Assembly (NCBI RefSeq): GCF_947489365.1
Contig: NZ_CANLDB010000004.1
Location: forward strand, 186,001 to 250,000
Length of the DNA: 64,000 bases
Reading direction: 5' to 3'
From: an uncultured Nocardioides sp.
GTDB lineage: Bacteria > Actinomycetota > Actinomycetes > Propionibacteriales > Nocardioidaceae
In this document: piece after piece, positions 26,807-39,640 of the stretch
How the letters are laid out: each line of letters opens with the position of its first letter
Position numbering within the stretch: the stretch's first letter is position 1
Translations under genes and position numbers: made by a program
Notes under the pieces: model-generated
What the model was told of the DNA's origin: nothing
What the model saw: only the letters and a program-made list of their open reading frames with translations
The model's database searches: none

Positions 26807-26835
26807 GGGGTTCAGGTCCCCCCTCGGACACCCAG
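26807..26835 (+). repeat. attR of the integrated element
   Basis: Copy of the tRNA-Leu T arm and 3' end, 29 bp with one mismatch to attL; the perfect 20-bp core is 26816-26835. It ends 11 bp before the stop of the chromosomal gene at 26847 on the other strand. Confidence 0.93.
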
Positions 26836-26846
26836 CATCACCAGCA

Positions 26847-27200
26847 TCACGGGACGCAGGGCCCCGTCCACGGGGCCGCCGGCACCACGCCGCGTCGGAG
26901 GTCCTCGAGGGCCTGGGCCGCGCGGGCGTCGTGCTCGGCGTGCGTGATCACCTCGAAGCCGAGCGCCCGGCGGCCGAACGCGGCCTCGACGGCGTCCACC
27001 CCCGTGGTGGCCGCCCCGTGCGCCGTCGGGGCGGGGACGTCGACCGTGACCTGCCAGGGCCGCCGCCGTCCGGTGAGCGGGTCGGCGGTGCCCCCGTCGA
27101 GCATGGGCGTCAGGTCGGCGAGCTCGTCCAGCACCTCGGTGACGTCGTAGACGTCGAAGACGGTCGACGGGACGGTGGCCAGGACGATCCAGGTGCTCAT
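26847..27200 (-). CDS. Hypothetical protein
   Basis: 117 residues: STWIVLATVPSTVFDVYDVT, WQVTVDVPAPTAHGAAT, FEVITHAEHDARAAQALED. Alternating strands and helices suggest a small alpha/beta protein; no family recognised. The ATG at 27200 has AAGGGAAG upstream. Before the element inserted, this gene would have been convergent with the tRNA-Leu gene. Divergent from the GH6 gene. Confidence 0.65.
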   Translation of the reverse strand: MSTWIVLATVPSTVFDVYDVTEVLDELADLTPMLDGGTADPLTGRRRPWQVTVDVPAPTAHGAATTGVDAVEAAFGRRALGFEVITHAEHDARAAQALEDLRRGVVPAAPWTGPCVP

Positions 27201-27327
27201 CGGCACTTCCCTTCCGAGATGCCCAGTAGACGCCCTCGGCCCCCCTCACACATCGGCTCGGGGGTACAAGGTTCTCGCAAGACGGGTGCCGCCGCGGGCC
27301 CGACCGCCCGCGACCTACCCTGACCCG

Positions 27328-28686
27328 GTGACGAACGGACCCGGAGGCGACCTCGACGTCCTGGCGGACCGCCGGGCCGTGCTGGGGACGGTCGCCGCCG
27401 TCGTCGCCCTGCTGCTGGTCGCCGGTCTCGTGTGGACGGTGACGCGCGCGAGCGGTGAGGACTCCCCCGTCGCGGCGACCGAGGCGACCACGGCCGCCAC
27501 CCCGCAGGCCACCCCGGAGGCCACCCCGGAGGCCACCCCGGCTCCCCGGGCCACGGAGCGCCCGCAACGCCGCCCGCGCGAGCCGGAGCTGACGGTGCCG
27601 CCCGGCCTGCAGACCCCCGAGGCCCGGACGTCGGCGCGCAAGGCCGCCCGCGCGGCCCGGGCGATGTCGGAGAACCCGTTCGAGGCCCACCCCTGGGGCA
27701 GCTACACCGGTCCGGGCGACCACGCGCACCCGCCGTACACGCAGGCGACCGGCGCCACCCGCGACATGCTCGGACGCATCGCCCTGACCCCCAAGGCCAT
27801 GTGGTTCGGGGCGTGGATGCCGAACGACCAGATCGCCGGACGGATCGCCGAGTACATCGAGAACTCGCAGGACGGCGACCCCGACGCCCTGGTCCAGATG
27901 ACGCTGTTCCGGCTCGACCCCTGGTACACCGACTCCTGCAAGCGGGCGCCGACGGCGGAGCAGGCGGCGTCGTACCGCGACTGGTTCGACCGGGTCGCCG
28001 CCACGATCGGCGACACCCCGACCGCGATCGTCCTCCAGCCCGACCTGACCTTCGCCCTGTGCGCACCCGACGGTCCCGAGGGCGTGGCGACCAGCCTCGT
28101 CGACTACTCCGCCGAGGTGCTCTCGGAGCTGCCGAACACGACCGTCTACCTCGAGGCCGGCGCCTCCGACTGGCCGCACCCCGGCCAGGGCGGCGTGGAC
28201 AGCGTCCTGCGCTACCTGATCCCGGCCGGCATCGAGCACGCCGACGGGGTGGCGCTGAACTCGACCCACTTCGCGGCGACCGAGGACGAGGTACGCCGGG
28301 TGGCCGACCTGTCGCAGGCGCTCGCCGCCCGCGGCATGCCGGGCAAGACCGGGGTCATCAACACCTCGTCGAACGGCAACCCGTTCGAGTTCGGCACCTA
28401 CCGCGGCAGCGGCGAGAACACCATCGCCGACAACGCGCGGGTGTGCACGACCCCCACGCCGGCGCCGGGCGACACCTGCGTGCAGCTCGGCATCCCCCCG
28501 ACCGCGGACGTGGACGCCGCGACGTGGGGCCTCGACGCCGAGACCCGCCGCCTCGCCCGCCAGTACGTCGACGCCTACCTGTGGTTCGGGCGGCCGTGGC
28601 TGTTCTGGCAGAACTCGCCGTACCAGGTGGAGCGCGCCCTTCCCCTGGCCCAGAACTGGCCGTACGCCGACGAGGCGGGCTTCTGA
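27328..28686 (+). CDS. Membrane-anchored glycoside hydrolase family 6 protein (divergent)
   Basis: 452 residues. An N-terminal membrane anchor (AVLGTVAAVVALLLVAGLVW) is followed by an Ala-Thr-Pro-Glu linker built from 12-bp DNA repeats (27500-27540), then the GH6 domain: NPFEAHPWGSYTGPG, AIVLQPDLTFAL, YLEAGASDWPH, GVALNSTHF, GVINTSSNGNPFEFG, LWFGRPWLFWQN. GH6 enzymes cut beta-1,4-glucans. The usual ..EPD.. acid motif is QPD here and the upstream RDC motif is altered (RLDPWYTDSC), so activity is uncertain. GTG start; signal anchor rather than cleaved peptide cannot be excluded. Confidence 0.85.
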   Translation: MTNGPGGDLDVLADRRAVLGTVAAVVALLLVAGLVWTVTRASGEDSPVAATEATTAATPQATPEATPEATPAPRATERPQRRPREPELTVPPGLQTPEARTSARKAARAARAMSENPFEAHPWGSYTGPGDHAHPPYTQATGATRDMLGRIALTPKAMWFGAWMPNDQIAGRIAEYIENSQDGDPDALVQMTLFRLDPWYTDSCKRAPTAEQAASYRDWFDRVAATIGDTPTAIVLQPDLTFALCAPDGPEGVATSLVDYSAEVLSELPNTTVYLEAGASDWPHPGQGGVDSVLRYLIPAGIEHADGVALNSTHFAATEDEVRRVADLSQALAARGMPGKTGVINTSSNGNPFEFGTYRGSGENTIADNARVCTTPTPAPGDTCVQLGIPPTADVDAATWGLDAETRRLARQYVDAYLWFGRPWLFWQNSPYQVERALPLAQNWPYADEAGF

Positions 28687-31182
<2,496 letters not shown>

Positions 31183-31189
31183 TCACGTC

Positions 31190-31300
31190 CGAGCCTGAGA
31201 CCGCTCGAGGAACGAGAGCGGAATCAACGCGAGGAGGTCGAGCGAGCCCGCGACCGAAGGATGAGGTCGCGAGGGCGGGTCGAGACCCGGTGAGCTGACT
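31190..31300. repeat. Degenerate intergenic repeat after katG1
   Basis: Degenerate member of the dispersed element, recognisable by GAGACCGCTCGAGGAACGAG, GGTCGAGCGAG and GGGTCGAGACCC. Relatives are near 10.6 and 60.3 kb. It separates katG1 from the next gene on the same strand; no gene is visible in it. Confidence 0.5.
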
Positions 31301-31325
31301 GACCACCTCGGCGACGGAACAAGCA

Positions 31326-31377
31326 CAGGGCGGTGCGCCTTGTCGGAGGCATGACTTCCGACAAGGCCACCGCCCTG
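31326..31377 (+). promoter_or_regulatory. Long inverted repeat enclosing ribosome site and start codon
   Basis: Outer stem CAGGGCGGT (31326-31334) with ACCGCCCTG (31369-31377); inner stem CCTTGTCGGA (31338-31347) with TCCGACAAGG (31357-31366). The 9-nt loop at 31348-31356 contains the ATG at 31351, and the GGAGG is partly in the stem. As RNA this would hide the translation start. It may be a translational switch or a sign of unusual initiation. Confidence 0.7.
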
Positions 31378-32112
31378 CTGCGTCTCCACACCGACCCCGA
31401 GCTGCTCACCGTCGTCAACGTCTGGGACGCGATCACCGCCCAGGTCGTCACCGACCTCGACGGCACCCGGGCGCTCGCGACCGCGAGCCACTCGATCGCC
31501 GCCTCGCGCGGCTACGAGGACGGCGAGAACATCCCCGTGGACGAGATGATCGCCGAGGTCGGCCTCATCGCCCGGTCCACGCACCTGCCGGTCAGCGCCG
31601 ACCTCGAGGGCGGGTACGGCGACGCCGCCGCCACGGTGCGGAAGGCCATCGGCGTCGGCATCGTCGGCGCGAACCTCGAGGACCAGCTGAAGCCGGTCGC
31701 CGAGGCCGCCGCGCAGGTCGAGGCCGTCATGGCCGCCGCGGCTGCCGAGGGTGTGGGCGACTTCGTGCTGAACGCCCGCACCGACGCGTTCGTCCGGGGC
31801 GCCGAGGACCCGCTGGCCGAGGCCGTCACCCGCGGGAAGGCCTACCTGGACGCCGGCGCGCCGGTCGTCTTCGTGCCCGGCAAGCTGGACGAGGAGCAGA
31901 TCCGGACCCTGGTCGACGCCTTCGGCCCCCAGCGGCTGACGACCATCGCCGTGCCCGGCTCCGTGGCCCTGTCGCGCCAGGCCGAGCTGGGCGTCGCGCG
32001 GGTCTCGTACGGCCCGTGGTCGCAGCGCGTCGCCCTGACGGCGCTCGCCGAGCTGGTGGAGTCGGTGCACGCGGACGGCGGCCTTCCGGACGGCACCCGC
32101 CCCCTGAACTGA
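31351..32112 (+). CDS. Isocitrate lyase/PEP mutase superfamily protein
   Basis: 253 residues with a TIM-barrel. Motifs: VVNVWDAITAQVV near 20 (typical NVWDA opening), ATASHSIAASRGYEDGE, VSADLEGGYGD near 80 (metal-binding Asp/Glu), GANLEDQ near 108 and FVLNARTDAF near 138. Members cleave or form C-C or P-C bonds of 2-oxo acids (for example oxaloacetate decarboxylase or methylisocitrate-lyase-like); the exact reaction is unclear. ATG at 31351 lies in a hairpin loop; a GTG at 31333 is an alternative start. A terminator follows the stop. Confidence 0.88.
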   Translation: MTSDKATALLRLHTDPELLTVVNVWDAITAQVVTDLDGTRALATASHSIAASRGYEDGENIPVDEMIAEVGLIARSTHLPVSADLEGGYGDAAATVRKAIGVGIVGANLEDQLKPVAEAAAQVEAVMAAAAAEGVGDFVLNARTDAFVRGAEDPLAEAVTRGKAYLDAGAPVVFVPGKLDEEQIRTLVDAFGPQRLTTIAVPGSVALSRQAELGVARVSYGPWSQRVALTALAELVESVHADGGLPDGTRPLN

Positions 32113-32119
32113 GCGTGGG

Positions 32120-32146
32120 CCGCCGTCGCTCGCCGGGTGACGGCGG
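32120..32146 (+). terminator. Hairpin after PEP mutase-like gene
   Basis: CCGCCGTC pairs with GACGGCGG across an 11-nt loop, 8 bp after the stop codon, followed by TCTCGTCG. The rest of the 208-bp gap before the BCCT gene contains no gene; its AT-richer patch near 32210-32245 may hold the transporter promoter. Confidence 0.65.
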
Positions 32147-32320
32147 TCTCGTCGTGGTCGTCCCGTGACTGTGCGGGTCGAGCTATCCGGGCGACAGGCG
32201 TACCGTTGCACCTCGCTGCACAACTTTGCTGAGGCAACAATTGGACAGCGTGGACCGCTTCGCTGCCGACTCGGGCCGCACTCGGGGCACGCCGTCCTCG
32301 CCCCCGCCGGAGAGGACTGC

Positions 32321-34216
32321 ATGACGACTTACCAGACGCCCCGCACGGGCAACGAGGGCCCCGAGAGCTCTCAGGAGAAGCCGCACTCGAGCCGCACGGA
32401 GCGGGCCAAGGGCGCGCTGAGCCGGGCCATGCACCAGCCGTCCGTCCGGACGCACCCGGCCCTCGACGTGGACCACCCGGTCGACGAGGCCCGGCACCCG
32501 ATGGACAAGGTCGTGTTCGGCGTCACCGCCGTCCTGGCGATCGCCTTCTGCGTCTGGGGGGTCGTCGACACGAGCAGCCTGTCCGGCAGCGCCCAGACCG
32601 CGCTGAACGGCACCATGGGCGGCGCCGGGTGGCTGTTCGTGCTGGCCGCCACCGGCTTCGTGATCTTCGTGCTGTGGCTCGCGGCCAGCCGCTTCGGCAA
32701 CATCACGCTCGGTCGCGACGGCGAGAAGCCCGAGTTCCGGACCGTGTCCTGGATCGCGATGATGTTCAGCGCCGGCATGGGCATCGGCCTGATGTTCTAC
32801 GGCGTCAGCGAGCCGATCTCGCACTTCACCGCTCCCCCGCCCGGCACGGGCGCGGCGGGCAACCCCGAGGCCGCGCAGACCGCGATGGCGACGACGCTGT
32901 TCCACTGGACGCTGCACCCCTGGGCGATCTACGCGGTGGTCGGTCTCGCGATCGCCTACGGCACGTTCCGCAAGGGCCGCAAGCAGCTCATCAGCGCGGC
33001 CTTCGAGCCGCTCCTCGGCAAGCGGGTCCACGGCCCGGGCGGCAAGGTCATCGACATGCTGGCGATCTTCGCCACGCTGTTCGGCTCCGCCGCCTCGCTC
33101 GGCCTCGGTGCCCTGCAGATCACCTCGGGCCTCGAGATCGTCGCCGGGATCGGTGAGGTCGGCAACGGCGTCCTCGTCGGCATCATCGCCGTGCTGACCG
33201 CCGCGTTCGTGGTCTCGGCCGTGTCCGGCGTCGCCCGCGGCATCCAGTGGCTCTCGAACATCAACATGGTGCTGGCGCTGCTGCTGGCGGCGTTCCTGTT
33301 CATCGTCGGACCGACCATCTTCATCCTGAACCTGCTCCCGACCTCGCTCGGGACCTACGCCGCCGACCTGCCGATGATGTCGGCCCGCTCCGGCGCGGAG
33401 GGCGCGGCGGTCGACGAGTGGCTGGCCAGCTGGACGATCTTCTACTGGGCCTGGTGGATGTCTTGGACGCCGTTCGTCGGCATGTTCATCGCCCGCATCT
33501 CGCGGGGTCGGACCATCCGCCAGTTCGTGACCGGCGTCCTGCTCGTCCCGAGCGTCGTGAGCCTCGTCTGGTTCGCGATCTTCGGTGGCACGGCCATCGA
33601 CCTGCAGGAGAGCGGCGTCGACATCGCCGGGGCCGGGGGCCAGGAGTCGCAGCTGTTCAACACCCTCGCCGAGCTGCCGTGGGCGACGCTCACCAGCGTC
33701 GTGGTGATGCTGCTCGTCGCGATCTTCTTCGTGTCCGGCGCGGACGCCGCGTCGATCGTCATGGGCACGCTGTCCGAGCGCGGCACCATCGAGCCCAGCA
33801 AGCCGACCGTGATCTTCTGGGGCATCGCGACGGGGGCCGTCGCGGCCGTGATGCTCATCTCCGGTGGCGCCGACGCGCTGACCGGGTTGCAGAACATCAC
33901 GATCGTCGTGGCACTGCCGTTCGTGTTCGTGATGACCGCGCTGTGCGTCTCGCTGGTGAAGGACCTCCGCAACGACCCGATGGTGGTGCGCAAGGAGTTC
34001 GCCGGTGTCGCCATCGAGCACGCGGTCGTGACCGGGGTGACCCAGCACGGCGACGACTTCGCGATCCACGTCGAGCGCGACGAGTCCGGCGCGGTCAGCA
34101 AGGCCTGGCAACGGACCCACCCGGGCCCCTGCCCCACCGGGGAGAACCCCGAGCCCGGCCCCGCCGACGACCCGGAGCGCTCCGACGTCGTGGTCGAGGA
34201 CCAGAGCAGGGCGTAG
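32321..34216 (+). CDS. BCCT family betaine/choline/carnitine transporter
   Basis: 631 residues, about 12 membrane helices flanked by hydrophilic tails. Diagnostic motifs: SAGMGIGLMFYGVSEPISHF near 150 (glycine-rich TM3) and WAWWMSWTPFVGMFIARISR near 385 (Trp box and following loop), as in BetP-type transporters. These take up compatible solutes, driven by sodium or protons. Charged 60-residue N-terminal and acidic C-terminal tails could serve osmosensing. Strong GGAGAGG ribosome site before the ATG. Convergent with guaB1 across a shared terminator. Confidence 0.93.
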   Translation: MTTYQTPRTGNEGPESSQEKPHSSRTERAKGALSRAMHQPSVRTHPALDVDHPVDEARHPMDKVVFGVTAVLAIAFCVWGVVDTSSLSGSAQTALNGTMGGAGWLFVLAATGFVIFVLWLAASRFGNITLGRDGEKPEFRTVSWIAMMFSAGMGIGLMFYGVSEPISHFTAPPPGTGAAGNPEAAQTAMATTLFHWTLHPWAIYAVVGLAIAYGTFRKGRKQLISAAFEPLLGKRVHGPGGKVIDMLAIFATLFGSAASLGLGALQITSGLEIVAGIGEVGNGVLVGIIAVLTAAFVVSAVSGVARGIQWLSNINMVLALLLAAFLFIVGPTIFILNLLPTSLGTYAADLPMMSARSGAEGAAVDEWLASWTIFYWAWWMSWTPFVGMFIARISRGRTIRQFVTGVLLVPSVVSLVWFAIFGGTAIDLQESGVDIAGAGGQESQLFNTLAELPWATLTSVVVMLLVAIFFVSGADAASIVMGTLSERGTIEPSKPTVIFWGIATGAVAAVMLISGGADALTGLQNITIVVALPFVFVMTALCVSLVKDLRNDPMVVRKEFAGVAIEHAVVTGVTQHGDDFAIHVERDESGAVSKAWQRTHPGPCPTGENPEPGPADDPERSDVVVEDQSRA

Positions 34217-34236
34217 CCGGACCCGGCGCCCGACCC

Positions 34237-36106
<1,870 letters not shown>

Positions 36107-36164
36107 TCACACCCGCGTGCGGAGCGGGGGTGGGACCGGGGCCGATGGTCACCGAGACACCGTG

Positions 36165-36190
36165 CCGTCGGGGTCCGAGATCCCCGACGG
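36165..36190 (-). terminator. Terminator after subtilase gene
   Basis: CCGTCGGGG and CCCCGACGG, perfect 9-bp stem with an 8-nt loop, 15 bp downstream of the stop of the leftward S8 peptidase gene. Confidence 0.75.
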
Positions 36191-36204
36191 TCCGGACGTG
36201 TGGG

Positions 36205-37692
36205 TCAGCTCAGCGCGTTCGCGGCGGCGACGACGTCGACGAGGCCCGCGCCCTTGTCGAACGACGTGGTGCCGCCCGTGCCGCCGGCCTCGTACGGCGC
36301 GCCGAACTCGTACTGGTGGGCGGTCGAGGTGATCGCCTGCTCGATCTGCGCGGGTGTCGCGTCAGGGCTGTCCTGGAACAGCTGGGCGACGATGCCCGCG
36401 ACGTGCGGGGCCGCCATCGACGTGCCGCTGATGGTGTTGAAGGTGCCGATGTCGAGGGCACCCGGGCCGTTGCGGGGGTCCATCCCGGTGCTGCAGATCA
36501 CCAGGTACGGGCGGCAGGAGGACGTGATGGTGTCGCCGGGGGCGGACACGTCCGGGTAGGTGCCCTGCGCGCCGGCGCGACCGCGGGAGGAGAACTCGCT
36601 GAGCTCGCCGTCGCGGGTGCCGGTCCCGAGGTCGTTGTACGACGCGACCGAGAGGATGCCGCCGGTCGGGTCCTGGCCGGGCGGGTTCGTCAGCGACTGC
36701 GAGCCGTCACCGCCGTCGTTGCCGGCGGCCCACACGGTCACGACGCCCTCGGCGGCCAGCGCGCGCTGGAGCTTGACGGTCGCGGACTGCGGGTCGAACT
36801 CGCCGCCGCCGGTGGGGCCGTAGGAGTTGTTCGTGACCTTGATCGGCGGGCACTGCGCCGCGCTGACGTCGGGGCCGCAGGGGGCCTCGTGGTTCTCCAG
36901 CACCCAGTTCAGGGCGGCGTCGGCGCCGACGATGACCAGCGCCGCGCCGGTCGACAGAGAGACCACCTTGGCGCCCGGGGCGGCGCCCTGCAGCCTCCCG
37001 CCGTCGGTCAGCTCGGTCGGGCGGCCGGCGGCGATGCCGGTGACGTGCGTGCCGTGACCGCCGACGGACAGGGTGTCGGTGTCGACGGAGGTGCCGACGT
37101 CGATCACCTGGCAGGCCGCCTCGAACGGGTCGCAGAGCACCTTCTGGTTCGAGACGACGGCCTTGGTGCCGTCCGCGTCGCGGAGGTACGGGTGGTTCGG
37201 GTCGACGCCGGAGTCGATGACGCCCACGCTGACGCCGCGGCCGGTGAGGGCGGTGCCGTCGGCGCCGGTGAGCGTCTCGGCCGCCTCCTTGCCGCGCGTG
37301 GCGATGTTCGAGGTCTCCTGCGTGAACGCGATCGGCTGGTTGCCCTCGAGGTAGGTCACGCCGGGCTCGGTGCGGGCCTGCTCGACCTGCTCCGCGGTGC
37401 CGCGGGCGACGACGACGCCGATGGCGTCGAACGTGGTCGCGGTCCGCATGCCGGTGGCCTCGACCGCGGCCTCGGCGGCCGCGAGGTCGGTGCCGTGGAC
37501 CAGGACCGTGGTGCGGTCGCCGGCGGCGAGGTCACCCAGCTCGCCGGCGAGGAAGTCCTGCACCTCGGCGAGCGGCTGACCCGCGGCGGCGGGCGCCGGG
37601 GCGGCCTGGGCGGTGAGCTGGGCGGTGAAGATGGACGCGAGCGCGGCCCCCGAGGCCACTGCCAGCGTCGCGGTGCGCGCGGTTCGGCGCAT
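36205..37692 (-). CDS. Secreted S8 (subtilisin-like) serine protease
   Basis: 495 residues. Signal peptide (to about AQA/AP at 30), I9-type inhibitor propeptide (about 60-120, TTVLVHGTDLAAAEAAVEA, PGVTYLEGNQ) and peptidase domain with Asp160 (VGVIDSGVD), His213 (GGHGTHVTGIAAG), oxyanion Asn near 325 (AAGNDGG) and Ser425 (SGTSMAAPHVAG). Four or more cysteines suggest disulphides. AGGAG lies upstream of the ATG. Extracellular protease matured by removal of the propeptide. Divergent from galK. Confidence 0.95.
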   Translation of the reverse strand: MRRTARTATLAVASGAALASIFTAQLTAQAAPAPAAAGQPLAEVQDFLAGELGDLAAGDRTTVLVHGTDLAAAEAAVEATGMRTATTFDAIGVVVARGTAEQVEQARTEPGVTYLEGNQPIAFTQETSNIATRGKEAAETLTGADGTALTGRGVSVGVIDSGVDPNHPYLRDADGTKAVVSNQKVLCDPFEAACQVIDVGTSVDTDTLSVGGHGTHVTGIAAGRPTELTDGGRLQGAAPGAKVVSLSTGAALVIVGADAALNWVLENHEAPCGPDVSAAQCPPIKVTNNSYGPTGGGEFDPQSATVKLQRALAAEGVVTVWAAGNDGGDGSQSLTNPPGQDPTGGILSVASYNDLGTGTRDGELSEFSSRGRAGAQGTYPDVSAPGDTITSSCRPYLVICSTGMDPRNGPGALDIGTFNTISGTSMAAPHVAGIVAQLFQDSPDATPAQIEQAITSTAHQYEFGAPYEAGGTGGTTSFDKGAGLVDVVAAANALS

Positions 37693-37799
37693 CGGAGCAC
37701 TCCTGTCGTCGACGACTCTCCCACCACGACAACGGCGCGGTCCCCGGAAGGTCACGGCGGGACCGGGCCGGGACTGGGCCGGCACTAGGTTGGGGTCCC

Positions 37800-38984
37800 G
37801 TGGAGATCCTCGACCCCGGTTCACCGATGGCCCTGGCGCAGCGCGTGGGCGAGGTGTTCACCGCCTGGACCGGGCAGGGCCCGGAGGCCGTGGTCCGCGC
37901 CCCCGGCCGGGTGAACCTCATCGGCGAGCACGTCGACTACAACGGCGGGCCCGTGCTGCCCTTGGCGCTCCCCCACGCCACGTACGCCGCCGCCCGGCGC
38001 CGCGAGGACGGCGTCCTGCGGCTGCGCAGCGACGACCCGGCCGCCGAGGACTGGACCGGGGCCGTCGCCGACCTGGCCCCCGGCGCCGTGCCCGGCTGGG
38101 CGTCGTACGCCGCAGGGATGGTGTGGGCGATGGGCGCGGACGGGATGGCGGACGGGCTGGCCGGCGGGCTCGACCTCTGCGTCACGAGCACGGTGCCGAC
38201 CGGCGCCGGGCTGTCGAGCTCGGCGGCGCTGCTGTGCGCGGTCGGGGTGGCCGTCACCGAGTGCCTCGGGCTGCCGTTGGACGACCCGCTGCGCGACCGG
38301 CTCGTCGCGGCCGGCGTCCGCGCCGAGTCGGAGATGGCGGGCGCGCCCACCGGCGGCATGGACCAGACCGTCGCCATGCACGCCCGGCGCGGCGAGCTGC
38401 TGCTCGTCGACTTCGCCGACGGTCACCGGCGGCGTGTGCCGTCGTCCTTCGGGGCCGCAGGGCTGTCGCTGCTGGTCGTCGACACCCGCGTCTCGCACAC
38501 CCACACCGACGGCGGGTTCGCCGAGCGGCGGGCCTCGACCGCTGAGGCGGCGCGGGTCCTCGGCGTCGAGCACCTGGCCCGGGCCACCCCCGAGCAGGTC
38601 GCGACGCTCGAGGACGCCCGGCTGCGGCGTCTCGCCGGCCACGTCGTGACGGAGACCGGGCGGGTCCACGACGCCGTGGCCGCACTCGAGGGCGAGGACT
38701 GGGTCGGGCTCGGTCGCCTGCTGGACGCCTCGCACGCCTCCCTGCGCGACGACTACGAGGTCTCGTGCGCCGAGCTGGACCTCACCTGCGAGGTCGCCCT
38801 CGCCCACGGCGCGTTGGGGGCGCGGATGACCGGCGGGGGGTTCGGCGGCTCGGCCGTGGTCCTCCTCGGCCGCGAGCACCTGCCCGGGGTCGCCGCCGCG
38901 CTGGAGGCGGCGTACGCCGACCGCGGCTGGCGCCCGCCCCACCTGCTGCTGGGCGAGCCCGCAGCGGGCGCCGGTCACTGCTGA
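37800..38984 (+). CDS. galK: Galactokinase
   Basis: 394-residue GHMP kinase phosphorylating galactose at C1 (Leloir pathway). Motifs: GRVNLIGEHVDYNGG near 36-50 (sugar binding), PTGAGLSSSAAL near 142 (ATP loop), GGMDQTVAM near 184 (catalytic Asp) and MTGGGFGGSAV near 340. GTG start. No galT or galE is adjacent. Its last 10 bp overlap the convergent GntR gene. Confidence 0.95.
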   Translation: MEILDPGSPMALAQRVGEVFTAWTGQGPEAVVRAPGRVNLIGEHVDYNGGPVLPLALPHATYAAARRREDGVLRLRSDDPAAEDWTGAVADLAPGAVPGWASYAAGMVWAMGADGMADGLAGGLDLCVTSTVPTGAGLSSSAALLCAVGVAVTECLGLPLDDPLRDRLVAAGVRAESEMAGAPTGGMDQTVAMHARRGELLLVDFADGHRRRVPSSFGAAGLSLLVVDTRVSHTHTDGGFAERRASTAEAARVLGVEHLARATPEQVATLEDARLRRLAGHVVTETGRVHDAVAALEGEDWVGLGRLLDASHASLRDDYEVSCAELDLTCEVALAHGALGARMTGGGFGGSAVVLLGREHLPGVAAALEAAYADRGWRPPHLLLGEPAAGAGHC

Positions 38985-39640
38985 GGCGCCCCCCGGCCGC
39001 TGCGCAGCAGCGCGGTGGAGCGCGCGACGTGCCGGCGTACGGCGTCCGTGTCCCCGCGGCGCACCTCCTCGACGTAGGCGCGGTGCTCGGCAGCGAGGGC
39101 GCCGGGCGGGTAGTGCGGCCGCACGCCGCGGAGCAGCAGGAGCAGCTCGGCGTCGAGGCCAGCGCAGACCTCGCTGATGCGGGGGCTGCCCGCCGCGTCG
39201 ACCAGCGAGCGGTGGACGGCGGCGTGCGCACGGGCCGTCGCGGCCGGGTCGCCCGCCTGCTCGGCGGCCTCCAGGGCGGCGAGCGCGGCCTCGACGGGGG
39301 CGCGGACGGCGGTGGGCCAGGCGTCGCCGTGGGCGTCGTGCAGCAGCCGGACCGCCTCGGTCTCCAGGGCGCAGCGCAGCTGCTGGAGCGCGACGAGGGC
39401 GTCGTCGTCGAGGTCGGCCACGCGCGCGCCGCGGTAGGGCTCGGCGACCACGAGTCGCTCGGCGACCAGGGTCGCCAACGCGCTCCGCAGCGTGTGGCGG
39501 GACACGGCGTGGCGCTCCGACAGCTCCTCCTGCCGCAGCGGCTGTCCGGCCGCGAGGCGTCCGTCGAGGATCTGCTCGCGCAGCGCGCCCGCCAGGACCG
39601 CCGCGGAGGTGGGCCCCGGGTCAGGCCGGCGCGACGGCAC
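38975..39640 (-). CDS. GntR family regulator (FadR/FCD type)
   Basis: 221 residues: N-terminal winged HTH (LREQILDGRLAAGQPLRQEE, AVSRHTLRSALATLVAERL) and an all-helical FCD ligand domain (RCALETEAVRLLHD, HAAVHRSLVDAAGS, EHRAYVEEV with metal-site His/Asp). Start overlaps the end of the EamA gene by 20 bp, so the two are co-transcribed. A GATTGTTACACAATC palindrome in front of the EamA gene is the likely operator. The ligand is probably the substrate or product of the transporter. Confidence 0.9.
   Translation of the reverse strand: MPSRRPDPGPTSAAVLAGALREQILDGRLAAGQPLRQEELSERHAVSRHTLRSALATLVAERLVVAEPYRGARVADLDDDALVALQQLRCALETEAVRLLHDAHGDAWPTAVRAPVEAALAALEAAEQAGDPAATARAHAAVHRSLVDAAGSPRISEVCAGLDAELLLLLRGVRPHYPPGALAAEHRAYVEEVRRGDTDAVRRHVARSTALLRSGRGAPQQ

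Larger units (their letters stand above)
13815..26835. mobile_element. 13.0-kb integrated element, decayed prophage, in tRNA-Leu(GAG)
   Basis: Bounded by perfect 20-bp direct repeats of the tRNA 3' end whose starts are 13,001 bp apart, with a tyrosine integrase gene directly inside the left end. Cargo includes an ImmA/IrrE-type peptidase, an HNH nuclease, a tail-like protein fragment, an r1t-type holin, a RusA-like resolvase, HTH proteins, lipoprotein, secreted and membrane proteins. No terminase, portal, capsid, protease or endolysin gene was seen, so it is likely not self-sufficient. AT-richer stretches (about 16.2-17.9 and 25.5-26.8 kb) contrast with the flanks. Confidence 0.92.
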
